A stretch of 64,000 nt of DNA from Kitagawia praeruptora (GCA_037693485.1 CM075346.1:98624501-98688500), one strand, 5' to 3'; positions 45,245 to 54,984 are shown, counted from the first letter of the stretch. Notes: a model not told the origin generated them from the sequence alone. Translations and numbers: made by a program.

Positions 45245-46537
45245 TGTTAGTCACAGAGACATGCATGTTTAACTCTAATAACAAGCCTAATTGTTTGTAA
45301 TGCTTTGAATTACTTACATGACCTCTTAACTGAGGGAACCTCAAGTTGTAGAGTTTCTATTTGTTCTGTACTTGTAATAAGCACCAAATTCTAGCTGTGT
45401 AACTGTACTTATTGAGTCAAGAATAATGCTTGAAAGAAGTTCCACGGTTCATGCCTCAAGCAAAGAGATGAAGACTGTCAAATAAATCATAGTTGGGATT
45501 TGAAGAAATGAAGAATTTGCCTAAGCACCAATTCGAGAAGTAGTTTTGTCTGTTCGAGAAGTCTAGCATTCGAGAAGTCAGGGATTCGATATCTCAAGAC
45601 ACTATTCGATATCTCTGAAAACACTGTTCGATAACTCATTCGATATCTCAAAGATTCGATATGTCTACTGCTCTATTCGAGAACTCAAGAAGTCAACAAG
45701 TCAAAGTGGTATTCGAGTTCTCAAAGAGTCAACAAGTCAAAGTTCCATTCGATATCTCAAGGACTCAAAAAGCTATTCGATATCTCAGGGATTCGACATG
45801 TCAAAATGCTCTATTCGACAACTCAAGGACTCCCAGAGAAAAGAGCTATTCGAGAAGTGATTCGATATGTCATATAACAGTATTCGAGAACTCAGAGTTA
45901 TCGTTTAAGTCAATCCTAGTTCTCGAATCACTTACTTAGTCACTTCTCGAATACATTCTTAGAGAGAAAATACTGAAGAAATTGTACAAGTCAGAAGCTC
46001 ACAACAAGCCAATGCACTTTATGGACCACAATCTGTAACGTGCTCTGGAAAGCCTACAAGGAAGCTTGGAGAGATATAGAAGAGACAAAGAGCTAAAGAA
46101 GTGGATCTGAACAGGCTTTGCAAAGTCAAATCTATAACCGTTTGGACACTTACTCAAATAGGATAGACAGACTAGAAAGTAATTTGTTCAGCTACCTTAT
46201 TTGCAGTAAGTAGGTTGTATCCATGTTCTATAAGGATACAGCCTCACTTCCTTAGTTAATAACTTTTGAGGAGTCAAGTTTTTCACACATTGTAAAGTCA
46301 TATCTCTCTGAGAAAAACGAAGCTGAGAATACTATCATTTGTATTCACAGATTGTAGCAACCTTTATCTAATACAATATTAGATTAAAGTGATATCGCGT
46401 CTTGTGTTGTTTTTATCCGCATTCATAATCCTTGCACACACAAACACCGATCTTGCTACATAGACTCAAGAACAAGAAAAGTTCAAGAATCCATTCACCC
46501 CCCCTCTGTATTCTTTTACTGTATTCAATACTCAACA
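45245..46537 (+). repeat. SIRE 3' LTR
   Basis: 1293 bp from TGTTAGTCACAGAGACATGC to CAATACTCAACA. It matches the two 5' LTR fragments (73 + 1214 bp) with many substitutions and small indels. It carries the same TTCGA-word array (45533-45960) and a CACCCCCCC run near 46497. Confidence 0.95.
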
Positions 46538-47031
46538 CCAGGGTCGATCTTCAATATTTTTAAAATTTTCTTTACGAAATAAAAGCATAACATTTGAACT
46601 TTTATTCATAAATTTTTTTAAAAAAAATAATATGTGAAATTCACTTTTTTTGCATCTTAAAATACACTAAAAAATCAAAGCCATGCTTATTCGAGGAAAA
46701 ATTATAATATGCCAAGAACATTGTTAGAGTTATTAATGCTAAATTAAAATCAAAAGGAAAACAAGTGGATTTCTTCTTAATTAAGTTCGGAAACCTAAAG
46801 GGAAGTGGATGTGTGATAACCACAGTTTCAAAAGAATAACTTACGATGCATTTTTAAAGTTCTCAAAATTTGGAAATATGAAAATATCTTTTTTTTATAA
46901 TTATGATTCTCCATATAATACATTTTAAAAATTCATTTTATTTTTTATCTGTTCATATAAAAAAATTTATTTTATATCCTATTTTTGAATATTATTTTTG
47001 AACCGCGCCAAGCGCGGTTTTACCCACCTAG
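46538..47031 (+). mobile_element. Helitron 3' end (5' end uncertain)
   Basis: The 3' terminus is clear: an 8-bp-stem hairpin AACCGCGC, loop CAA, GCGCGGTT (47001-47019), then nine bases and CTAG (47028-47031) followed by host T. The upstream DNA is AT-rich and non-coding. A possible 5' end is the TC of TCTTCAATATTTT after an A at about 46546, which would place it almost against the SIRE LTR, but this is not certain. Confidence 0.6.
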
Positions 47032-47032
47032 T

Positions 47033-47599
47033 ATTTTCAATGACGTAATATAATACATATTTTAGGGATCCACAATACTGAATTATTTTTTGTCAGGACA
47101 ATACAAAACATTTAAGTATACCAAATTACTGAAAGAACAAAATCCAAAATATGGGTGAAAAATTTATTAACTTAGTAAAAAATATTCTACCAAGTAAAAA
47201 GAAAACTAAAAATAATAAAGAGGGATTTAAATTTTATGCGGAGGTGATAAATGTTTTGATGATAGTTGATAATATTAATATTAATTTAATTGGTTTGAAT
47301 TAATGGATGAGTAATTTTACGCAAAAGAAAACGATCTAATTTTACAAGAACTACGAGATCCTTTTGGGGATCAACACGCTCCTGTTGAGCGCATTGCTGC
47401 TCAGGCTAAGGCTCAGGCTAAGGCTAGGGCTAGGAGAAGAACTCGAACCCCTGACAAGGTTACAATGATTTTAGTTTCTCAATTTTTTTTTATGTACATG
47501 TCGGCTATTATTTTGGTTGTATGTATGTGTGTTGTATGTATAGTCATCTTCCTAGATTGTCTCAATTATCTCATGTTAAATAAGTAGATTATTAATTAG
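47033..47599 (+). pseudogene. Spacer with one exon-like segment (47315-47458)
   Basis: Mostly AT-rich. From 47315 to 47458 there is an open frame of 48 codons with GC-richer, Ala/Arg/Lys-rich sequence (DPFGDQHAPVERIAAQAKAQ), ending in a canonical donor context GACAAG/GTTACA. The phase is compatible with the ribosome-inactivating-like segment that begins after CCCAG at 51277. If they were one gene, the MULE and copia insertions would lie in its intron. This link is speculative. Confidence 0.3.
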
Positions 47600-47644
47600 T
47601 AGTAAAGTTCAATGGAGTACTGTTTTAATTGGAGTACTTGGAGT

Positions 47645-48304
47645 TGTTAGGCGGCCATCTTTGTTGATCTTTCCAAACTTCACCAACCTTCTCTTCACCT
47701 ACCACCACCTACTACACATCTAACTCCTGTAAATACTCCTCTCCTCCTTCATTATCAAATACACCTAAATTCTCTCTTCTCTCTCTATAGCTGCTAGATA
47801 GTTCGTCTAGTAGGAGAGCCGGTTTAGCCCGCTTTCAGGAAGTGTCGGGATAGAAGGTCATCGTGCCTAAACTATTCCTTAGGGTACTTGGGTTTGACTG
47901 CAGCCATCGGAGGTGGTCCCGCTGCAGGGGTCTTTCTATCAGGTTGTGTGGCACTGTCCGAGTTGGGAGAGGGAGAGAAGGAAAGGTTGTTGGAAAACAG
48001 TGATAGGGGAGGTTTTGAGACAAACACTTCAGTGAGTTGGGGATATACATAATAGGTATTGTAGGGCTGAATTTTTGTATGAAATTCAAGGGGCCGGATA
48101 CCCGGATATTGTAATCTCTTTTATCTAGTGTGAAGTTGTTGCTCTTGTGGATGTAGGCTGGGCCGAACCACGTTAAATCTCTTGTCTCTTTTACTGTATT
48201 TTTGGTTTGTTGCTTAATTACTATCACATATATTTGTGGGATCTAAGCACAAATATTTACCAAATCGCTTCCGCATTCGCAGGGAATTAGGCAGATTCCT
48301 AACA
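47645..48304 (+). repeat. 5' LTR of the gag-protease-only copia element
   Basis: TGTTAGGCGGCC...ATTCCTAACA, followed by a primer binding site GTTGGCATCAGAGC (48305 on; TGGTATCAGAGC type with one change). At the position where the 3' LTR has CTATAAATA this copy has CTGTAAATA, so the TATA box is lost here (about 47731). Confidence 0.95.
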
Positions 48305-48475
48305 GTTGGCATCAGAGCTAGTTGTGTCTAAATTATTGGTGCCGAAGGAAAGTCGTTAAGAAAAGTGGTTGTCTAATTTGACGCCGTTTTGACGGAAGTG
48401 CTCCCATTGTTTCTTACACTTACCTGGCCAATTGATTTAGTTGTTTGGATTGGTTTGTATGTGCAAACGGAGATC

Positions 48476-49684
48476 ATGGCAAGTATTAAAGGATTCACGG
48501 TGACTCCATATGATGGTAAAGGAAGTTTTACTCTTTGGCAGAGAAGGGTAAAGGATATCCTAACCCAACAGAAGCTAGCAAGGGCTTTGAAGGGGAAGGA
48601 GGGAAAACCAACAAAGATGAGCGATGAAGATTGGGAGGATGCTGAGTCGCAATGCATGAGTACCATCAGACAATGCATTGCTGATAACATTATCAATAAT
48701 GTTGTTGACGAAAGCACGCCGAAGGAATTATGGTCAAAGTTGGAGACATTGTATCTCGGGAAGAACTTGACTACAAAGTTAAATCTGAAGCGCGAGTTAT
48801 AAAAGCTGAAGATGGCAGCTCAAGGCAATGTTATTGAGCACATGAATGTGTTTAATGGTATTGTTGATCAACGTGAAAAGGTTGATGTAAAATTGGAGGA
48901 AGAAGATAAGGCCCTTATTCTTCTTACTTCGCTTCCGGAATCATTCGATCATTTGGTCACAACCATTTTGTACGAAAAGGACACGATAAAAATGGAGGAG
49001 GTTCAGTCAGCACTTTTGTCAAATGCTGGAAGGAAGAACCAGGATGGTGACAAGGACGAAATGATAGTTTTGGCTTTGCGTAGTCAAAATAATAGAGGAA
49101 GGGGTGCTATGAGAGGATCTACCTATAGCAGGGGTAAATCCAGATACAGTGAAAAGGGCATGCAGTGCTTTGGTTGCAAGGAGTGGGGTCATATTAGGTC
49201 GAATTGTCCACTTAATAAGAAGGATCCAGATGCATCATTGGCTGTGGTTACTCTCGATTGTGAAGATGTTTGCACCATCTTCAATCGAGGCACTAGTTCT
49301 CCAGGAGAATGGATATTAGACTCAGGGTCATCTTACCATGTATGTTCCGAGAGGGGGCATTTTGACAAATTCCAAGATACAAAGAATGAAACAGTTTCTT
49401 TGGCTGATGGATCTACTTGTGAGATCAAGGGGATTGGAATTGTGAAAATCAAAATGTTCGATGGAATAGTTCGCAGCTTGAACGGGGTAAGATATGTGCC
49501 TAAGCTGAGGAAGAATCTAATATCTATCGGTCGGTTAGCTTCAGAAGGCTACAGATGCTCTGTAGTAGGGGGAGTTATGAATATCAAAAGAGGCCGTGTG
49601 GTTCGGATAAAGGGAGAGCTACGTGGGGAAATATATCGTCTGATTAGTACGTGGCCAGAACGTACTGGAACTTCGAAAATCTAA
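48476..49684 (+). pseudogene. Copia gag and protease, one internal stop
   Basis: Start ATG at 48476, chosen because MASIKGFTVTPYDGKGSF is a usual copia gag N-terminus and lies after the primer site. A single TAA at 48800-48802 interrupts gag; the frame is otherwise open to 49684. UBN2-type gag sequence (HMNVFNGIVDQREKVDVKLE) is followed by a zinc knuckle CFGCKEWGHIRSNC and the protease motif WILDSGSSYHVC. The frame then covers the protease C-terminal half and GAG-pre-integrase-like sequence (VPKLRKNLISIGRLASEGYR) and stops at EIYRLISTWPERTGTSKI. Nothing resembling the integrase zinc finger or core follows. Confidence 0.88.
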
Positions 49685-50259
49685 TTATCTCGTGCACGAG
49701 GGAAGAGTGACTTTAAGGATACTGTTGCGGTTGTATTGCCTTCCAGTCTAGACGATGGTGCAAAGACTGCTGGGATGGATGCTTGGTCGAAGGGCTTCCA
49801 CGACATCAACGAGTAGTTGGTGTGTTGCAGCTGTATATAGGCATTGATCAACACGAATCAAGTGAGCAGTGAACCATGCAACAGATTGATTTGTTTGATA
49901 TGCAGTTGGGGAGTAAATGAAAGATCGATGGTCACACTTGTGTGTGTGATGGTCATACTTGCGTGTGTGATGGACTACATATGGGATTGGCCGACGTGAA
50001 TCAAGTGAGTATGTGTGTATACAACAGATTGATTCACATGTATGTAGTTGGACAAATAGAGGTCAATGGTACACTTGTGCGTATAGCAAGTGGGCATTCG
50101 AGAATGAATGTGCAAACTAGGGTATAGTTTGGAGTCTTGGACTCGGGGGGAGTTTTGTCGTAGGGAATAATACGGATCGAGGAAAAGTTGGAGTTGTGCC
50201 AACAGGGCGCAGGTATGGAGTGCAAGTGGAGAGCTGTGAGTTTGGAAAGAGGGGGAGAT
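49685..50259 (+). other. Non-coding 3' internal region of the copia element
   Basis: No pol coding sequence. It contains an imperfect repeat of about 65 bp: GAATCAAGTGAGCAGTGAAC (near 49855) and GAATCAAGTGAGTATGTGTG (near 49998), each followed by CAACAGATTGATT. A short GTGTGTGATGGTCATACTTG tandem lies near 49940. A purine-rich tract GGAAAGAGGGGGAGAT ends at 50259. Confidence 0.7.
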
Positions 50260-50919
50260 TGTTAGGCGGCCATCTTTGTTGATCTTTCCAAACTTCACCA
50301 ACCTTCTCTTCACCTACCACCACCTACTACACATCTAACTCCTATAAATACTCCTCTCCTCCTTCATTATCAAATACACCTAAATTCTATCTTCTCTCTC
50401 TATAGCTGCTAGATAGTCCGTCTAGTAGGAGAGCCGGTTTAGCCCGCTTTTAGGAAGTGTCGGGATAGAAGGTCCTCGTGCCTAAACTATTCCTTAGGGT
50501 ACTTGGGTTTGACTACATCCATCGGAGGTGGTCCCGCTGCAGGGGTCTTTCTATCAGGTTGTGTGGCACTGTCCGAGTTGGGAGAGGGAGAGAAGGAAAG
50601 GTTGTCGGGAAACAGTGATAGGGGAGGTTTTGAGATAAACACTTCAGTGAGTTGGGGATATACATAATAGGTATTGTAGGGCTGAATTTTTGTATGAAAT
50701 TCAAGGGGCCGGATACCCGGATATTGTAATCTCTTTTATCTAGTGTGAAGTTGTTGCTCTTGTGGATGTAGGCTGGGCCGAACCACGTTAAATCTCTTGT
50801 CTCTTTTACTGTATTGTTGGTTTGTTGCTTCATTACTATCACGTATATTTATGGGATCTAAGCACATATATTTACCAAATCGCTTCCGCATTTGCAGGGA
50901 ATCGGGCAGATTCCTAATA
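50260..50919 (+). repeat. 3' LTR of the gag-protease-only copia element
   Basis: 660 bp, same length as the 5' LTR. It retains CTATAAATACTCC (50341-50353) as a TATA box. It ends CCTAATA instead of CCTAACA, a C to T change in the terminal CA-3' inverted repeat. Confidence 0.95.
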
Positions 50920-51277
50920 GGAGTACATATACGTTCTACATTCAAAATTTTACAAATTTTATTATTTTGCAAAGCTTACGTGAATATCATTATTTCATCG
51001 AAAATCTTGAAAATTTTGTATGTTTTGCTAACAAATATTGCAAAACGAATTGTTCTGCGAAACACATTTGTGTTGCAAAACATATATATGTTCCGATTGC
51101 AAAACATAAAGAATTTTTGAGATGAACATATTGAAAAACATACATGATTTTCAAGATTATCAATGAAATTATGATATTCATATAACAAGGTTTGCAAAAT
51201 AATAAATTTTAAAATATTTTGAATGCAGAACGTAAATGTAATCCAAGTACTCCAATTAAAACTCGTTATTAGCCCAG

Positions 51278-52168
51278 GTGACCCTTCCTTCCCTTGTATT
51301 GGATAAGGACATGCCTTCTGATATTTTAAAGGATTTCTATCAATCTGCTACACAGGAGATCACTTTGCCTTTGCCTTTGCACCAGAATGATAGAGGCGTT
51401 TTGAGAATCTTAAAGGAACCCCCAAAACCATCTCCTGAGTTTTTGATGTTTGTACCTATTGAAGAAGCTGAAAAAAATCTCATCTAATCATGAGGGCGTA
51501 AGATCTTTATAAGGTTGGATATGAGATTGAAGGACATCACTACATTCTTGCTTGATTTTGAGAGAGTATCTGATGGTGACGATGTGCTAGAGGCCTTACT
51601 CACCTTAGGTATTGATGGACGTCACACCAGTGATGTAGATGTGTGTGTTGATTACCCTAACCTTGAGGCTCTGATCCAAAAGCAGAGGCATGATCTCGAA
51701 TTAGGTTGAGGAAGCCTATTAGAACATTTTAGATTGTTGTTTGTTGAAGACCTGCATAGGGATCGTCTGTTGGTTGCCCATGTCGTTCTATTTTTCACTC
51801 AAATCATTTGCGAGGCTTTGCGAATATATGAGATGATAAATCACATATTGTCCTCCTTTTTAGAAGGCCAAGACAACATAGGTGTCAAAACACCTCTAAA
51901 CCTAGTTATCCTACAACATGGTTGGGCAACAGCCTCGAACCGTCTTCAGAGGGCGGCTATGGGTATAGATGGATTTGAGGTGAGGATTGAGGTTAACGGT
52001 GCTGTCATAGGAGTTCCATTGCTTTTTACCATGTTCACTTGTCTGAGAAGATATGGAAGAGGCTACCTACAAGATAATCTAAATTTACCTGAAGAAGACA
52101 AAGTGATGGATCTTAAGTACGCGTTGACCGAAAATTCTAGAAAAAATAAGCTTAGGGCTGCCCACTGA
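51278..52168 (+). pseudogene. Ribosome-inactivating-protein-like remnant (rRNA N-glycosidase family)
   Basis: One reading frame from 51278 to TGA at 52166 with three premature stops (TAA 51485, TGA 51491, TGA 51707). The layout resembles the plant RIP fold, a family that depurinates the sarcin-ricin loop of large ribosomal RNA. A Tyr-containing segment before the middle (DYPNLEALIQKQRHDLELG) precedes a helix with the E-x-x-R pair of the active site (ICEALRIYE), then a Trp-containing segment near the C-terminus (HGWATASNRLQ). These positions fit four of the five conserved catalytic residues; the first catalytic Tyr was not located. No signal peptide or B-chain lectin domain is seen. It begins after CCCAG, possibly a splice acceptor, directly right of the MULE MITE. 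Recognition rests on motif order from memory; homology is likely but not proven. Confidence 0.55.
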
Positions 52169-52701
52169 TATTTCTAATTCACACTTTGTCCAAGCAGCAA
52201 CCACAATTATTTTGCTATCTAATTAATATAGTCTGTGTCTTATCTCGGCTTAATTAATATAGTCAATGTCTTATCTTAGCCTATTTGCCAATTTCTGGAG
52301 TACATGATTTTTGTTCAAGAATGTTCTTTATATTTTTTTGGCTATTACTTTTGCAAGTAGTATGTTCCTCCAATTGCTATGATTCTTTCCGGTTATTTTG
52401 CTTCGGCTATTGCTTTAGAAATCATTTATAGCATATAACACTATGTTTATATCATATATAGCCTAATGTTTATGCTTATGTAGTTATGTTGGTAATAGAC
52501 TATACAATTGTATGCCTGAGTTGTAAACCCTGGTATGTTTCAGTTGGTAAGACTTCAGAGCCTATACAATTGTATGTTTATGTTGGTAACAGCCTCCCTG
52601 CAATGTTGCAACCATATGAGTTGCAACCATATGAAATGAACTTCAGAAGAATGATATGTTGACTTTGTTAGAGGTTTGTGAACTTCAGGTGCACCACCGT
52701 G
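52169..52701. other. Spacer, no gene recognised
   Basis: AT-rich sequence with short repeated phrases TATACAATTGTATG (near 52500 and 52563). No ORF with domain features. Confidence 0.4.
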
Positions 52702-52879
52702 CAGGGACGGAGGCAGTGTGGGGGCATGTGGGTGCCCGTGCTCCCACCACAGCTTTTTAACCTAGTTTAACTAAGTATGAATTTTGTAAATTTTTTGTTT
52801 GTGTCCCATCAACCCCAATAATTTTTAGGGAATAATTATATAGTGCCCCCAGCTTAAAAATTTTTTGGCTCCGTCACTG
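52702..52879. mobile_element. Small hAT-type MITE
   Basis: 178 bp from CAGGGACGGAGGCAG to GGCTCCGTCACTG (imperfect terminal inverted repeats), flanked by an 8-bp target duplication CCACCGTG (52694-52701) versus CCACTGTG (52880-52887), one C/T difference. CAGGGACGGAG ends are typical of plant hAT MITEs. Confidence 0.9.
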
Positions 52880-52938
52880 CCACTGTGTAAGAAAATCAAA
52901 TTTTGGGGTGTATTTTAGGGGTTGTTTGAAGAAATATC

Positions 52939-53149
52939 TATCTATCTATTACTATATATTATACATCAACACAAGGGTAAAATATTCCATTTTAATGGCC
53001 GTAAAATTACTATTTTGCCCCTATTTCTTGAAATTTAACAAAAGTGCCATCCTTTTAAAATTTGTGTTAAAATTATGTTAGTATTGAGAATCGAACTCCT
53101 GACCTTTCACTCTTAAACTCATGTCATAACCATTATGCTACACTTAGTT
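52939..53149 (-). mobile_element. tRNA-derived SINE, copy 1
   Basis: On the minus strand an A-box-like TAGCATAATGG (53140-53130) and a B-box-like AGTTCGATTCT (53097-53087) are separated as in tRNA genes. A non-tRNA body with GGGGCAAAATAGTAATTTTA follows, then a tail TATATAGTAATAGATAGATA. RNA polymerase III boxes plus a tRNA-unrelated 3' body indicate a SINE rather than a tRNA gene; no cloverleaf forms. Confidence 0.65.
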
Positions 53150-53214
53150 TTGAGTGTAATTTAAAAATCTTAATAGATAAACCTCATTATCTCCATTGTC
53201 CCGTTTTTTTATTT

Positions 53215-53393
53215 CAACTATATATTAAATCTCAATACAAGTGCAAAAAATGCCAATAAATTGGTTATAAAATTATTATTTCACCCTCATTTTTAAGAAA
53301 TAACAATTGTGTTACCCCTTTAAAATCCATGTAAAAAATGAAAGAATTTGATTGTTTCAGATTACCAACCTTTTTGCGAATTTTCTAAAATCT
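53215..53393 (-). repeat. SINE body fragment without tRNA head
   Basis: Matches the 3' body of the neighbouring SINEs (tail-side ACTATATATTAAATCTCAAT, then CAAGTGCAAAAAATGCCAAT) but lacks A and B boxes, as for a 5'-truncated copy. Confidence 0.5.
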
Positions 53394-53601
53394 ATTACTA
53401 TATATTAAAGGAGAACAAGTGCAAAGTTTGCCATTTTAATGGATGTGAAGTTACAATGTTACCCCTATTTTTTAAATAATACAAAAATGTCATCCTTCAA
53501 TAATTATGTAAAAATTATTGAAATAATGCTCATGGAGGGATTCGAACCGCTAACTTTTAACTCTCAAACTCATGTGTTTACCAATTGTGCTACAATCGAT
53601 T
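53394..53601 (-). mobile_element. tRNA-derived SINE, copy 2
   Basis: The minus strand shows TAGCACAATTGG (A box, 53592-53581) and GGTTCGAATCC (53548-53538), an exact match to the pol III B-box consensus GGTTCGANNCC. The body and tail (CCTTTAATATATAGTAATAG) match copy 1. Both copies and the fragment point the same way. Confidence 0.72.
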
Positions 53602-54338
53602 TTGAGTTTTACTTAAAAATCATATATGATAAACCACCTCTCCTCTCTTTTTGTCTCATCCTTTTTCTTTTTTGAGCAAATGAAATATTGGTTCATATTA
53701 TTTCTAAAATATTGGATAAATAAAATTATAAAATTTAATCGATTGAGCATATTCTACAATTTTTTTTTGTCACTTTAAATAATTGATATAGGAAAAAAAT
53801 AGACAATATATAATGTAATTTAGTAAAAAAGAAAACGATTTATTTACATACGTGTCCATGTAGATGTTAAATTATTTAAATTAAAAATGAGATTTGGTTT
53901 TAAGAAATATGTAAATTTTAGTTATCGAATCATACATGATTAATAAATGCATCACACAACTTTTATCTATATAAAATCTTAAATATGTGAGTCATATTAA
54001 AGGGTTTTGGTCGACCAACTATTTAGAATTTCAACGAGTTAAATACATGCTTGGTCTTAAAACATAAATACTTGAATATATACGAAATATAATTGAAATT
54101 ATGTTAAAAATGTTATATATAAAAAATAATATAATTAACATTCAAATTAAATTAAAAAAATATAAATTTGAATCATAAATATTATAAAAGTACAATAATT
54201 ATTTAAAATGATCAATTAGATTATAACTCGACTATAAAGTATGGTGCATTTGATTTTATATAATGTATTAATGAATATAATATATAATATAATATATAAT
54301 GGTTGAGTTATAACATTGTTGTGGAATAAAAACTAGGT
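53602..54338. other. AT-rich spacer
   Basis: Long A/T-rich DNA with no ORF, inverted repeat or element terminus recognised; it ends at the LTR of the Tat element. Confidence 0.4.
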
Positions 54339-54831
54339 TGTTAGATTGCGGCTAGGGTTTGATGTATTTAATGCTAGGGTGTGTGAGCTTCGTGCTTTAA
54401 TGGCTGCTTCTGCGTTCGAGACTTAAACGGTCCTCACAGAATGCCTACGTATCTCTGTATTAAGAGAATCAAGCCAATAAAACGTAGTTCTGAGTTGAAG
54501 GGTCTGACCCTTTATATAGGCTGAGAAGCCTCAGAATTAGGGTAGGGTTAATTGACTTGGTGGACAAGTCAATCTTGAGGAAAGTTCTAGACCCCTTCCT
54601 TGTAGGAGTCTGTTTCCTTGTATGAGTGTATGCCTTGGAGGCTACTCCTTGTAGAGATAATGTTCTTATCTGACACTTATTGCTGAGCTGTTTATTATCC
54701 CTAATATTAATTACGAAATTAATATTGTAAATAGGGTTTGGGCCCACCTGATAGCCCAACGTTTGGACCATTCCGGGTCTAATTAATGTCACATTAAATG
54801 TGTCTTTAGGGCTTACTTTTAGCCCATATCA
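54339..54831 (-). repeat. 3' LTR of the Tat element
   Basis: 493 bp. On the minus strand it starts TGATATGGGCTAAAAG at 54831 after the polypurine tract (AGTTGGGGGGCAAA, 54832-54845) and is taken to end CTAACA at 54339. A minus-strand TATA box TATATAAA lies at 54511-54518. The partner LTR is not in the window, so the inner edge is firm and the outer edge probable. Confidence 0.8.
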
Positions 54832-54984
54832 TTTGCCCCCCAACTTCTAGGAAAACTGATCAGGTTTTCCTTGAAGTTACAACGACCTTATTCGAGACTT
54901 GGGTTAGGGTTCATTGCTCGTACGCGAGTATTTTCAACAATATAATCTTAATGTAAAGCGTGGAGCGACCGACGCATTTACGAC

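Larger units (their letters stand above)
17958..46537 (+). mobile_element. SIRE-type Ty1/copia retrotransposon, complete but decayed
   Basis: One element spanning 28.6 kb because of insertions into it. It comprises a 5' LTR (17958-18030 plus 32467-33680), primer binding site, gag-pol (33726-37911), a repeat-rich spacer, a very long third ORF (38680-45092), polypurine tract and 3' LTR (45245-46537). Without the insertions (Tekay element 18031-32461 plus its 5-bp duplication; solo LTR 40007-41656 plus its duplication) the element is about 12.5 kb, a usual size for SIRE elements. The two LTRs differ visibly over much of their length, so it is old. No 5-bp target duplication is seen (CATTT left, CCAGG right). 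Confidence 0.92.
47645..50919 (+). mobile_element. Gag-protease-only copia element (TR-GAG-like)
   Basis: A 3275-bp element with two 660-bp LTRs, flanked by a perfect 5-bp target duplication GGAGT (47640-47644 and 50920-50924). The internal region of 1955 bp encodes gag and a protease only; integrase, RT and RNase H are absent. It must have moved with enzymes from a related copia element. Roughly 20 differences between the LTRs by eye (about 3%) make it moderately young. Confidence 0.93.
47600..51264. mobile_element. MULE-type MITE copy B, split by a copia element
   Basis: The left piece 47600-47644 (AGTAAAGTTCAATGGAGTAC) and right piece 50920-51264 align with copy A at 13967-14301. Removing the copia insertion and its GGAGT duplication joins them exactly. 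Copy B has about 65 more interior bases than copy A, extending the inverted repeats (AAAATCTTGAAAATTTTGTA near 51000 and ATGATTTTCAAGATTATCAA near 51143), so copy A is an internal-deletion form. Its right terminus is shortened (CCAATTAAAACTC). No 9-bp duplication is convincing (ATTAATTAG versus GTTATTAGC). Confidence 0.82.

Noticed and set aside
46530..47031. A complete Helitron with exact 5' end
   Set aside because: Only the 3' hairpin and CTAG are convincing; the TC at about 46547 is one of many possible starts.
53538..53592. Possible tRNA gene from perfect A and B boxes on the minus strand
   Set aside because: No acceptor-stem pairing or cloverleaf, and the same boxes plus 3' body recur at 53087-53140, so it is a SINE.
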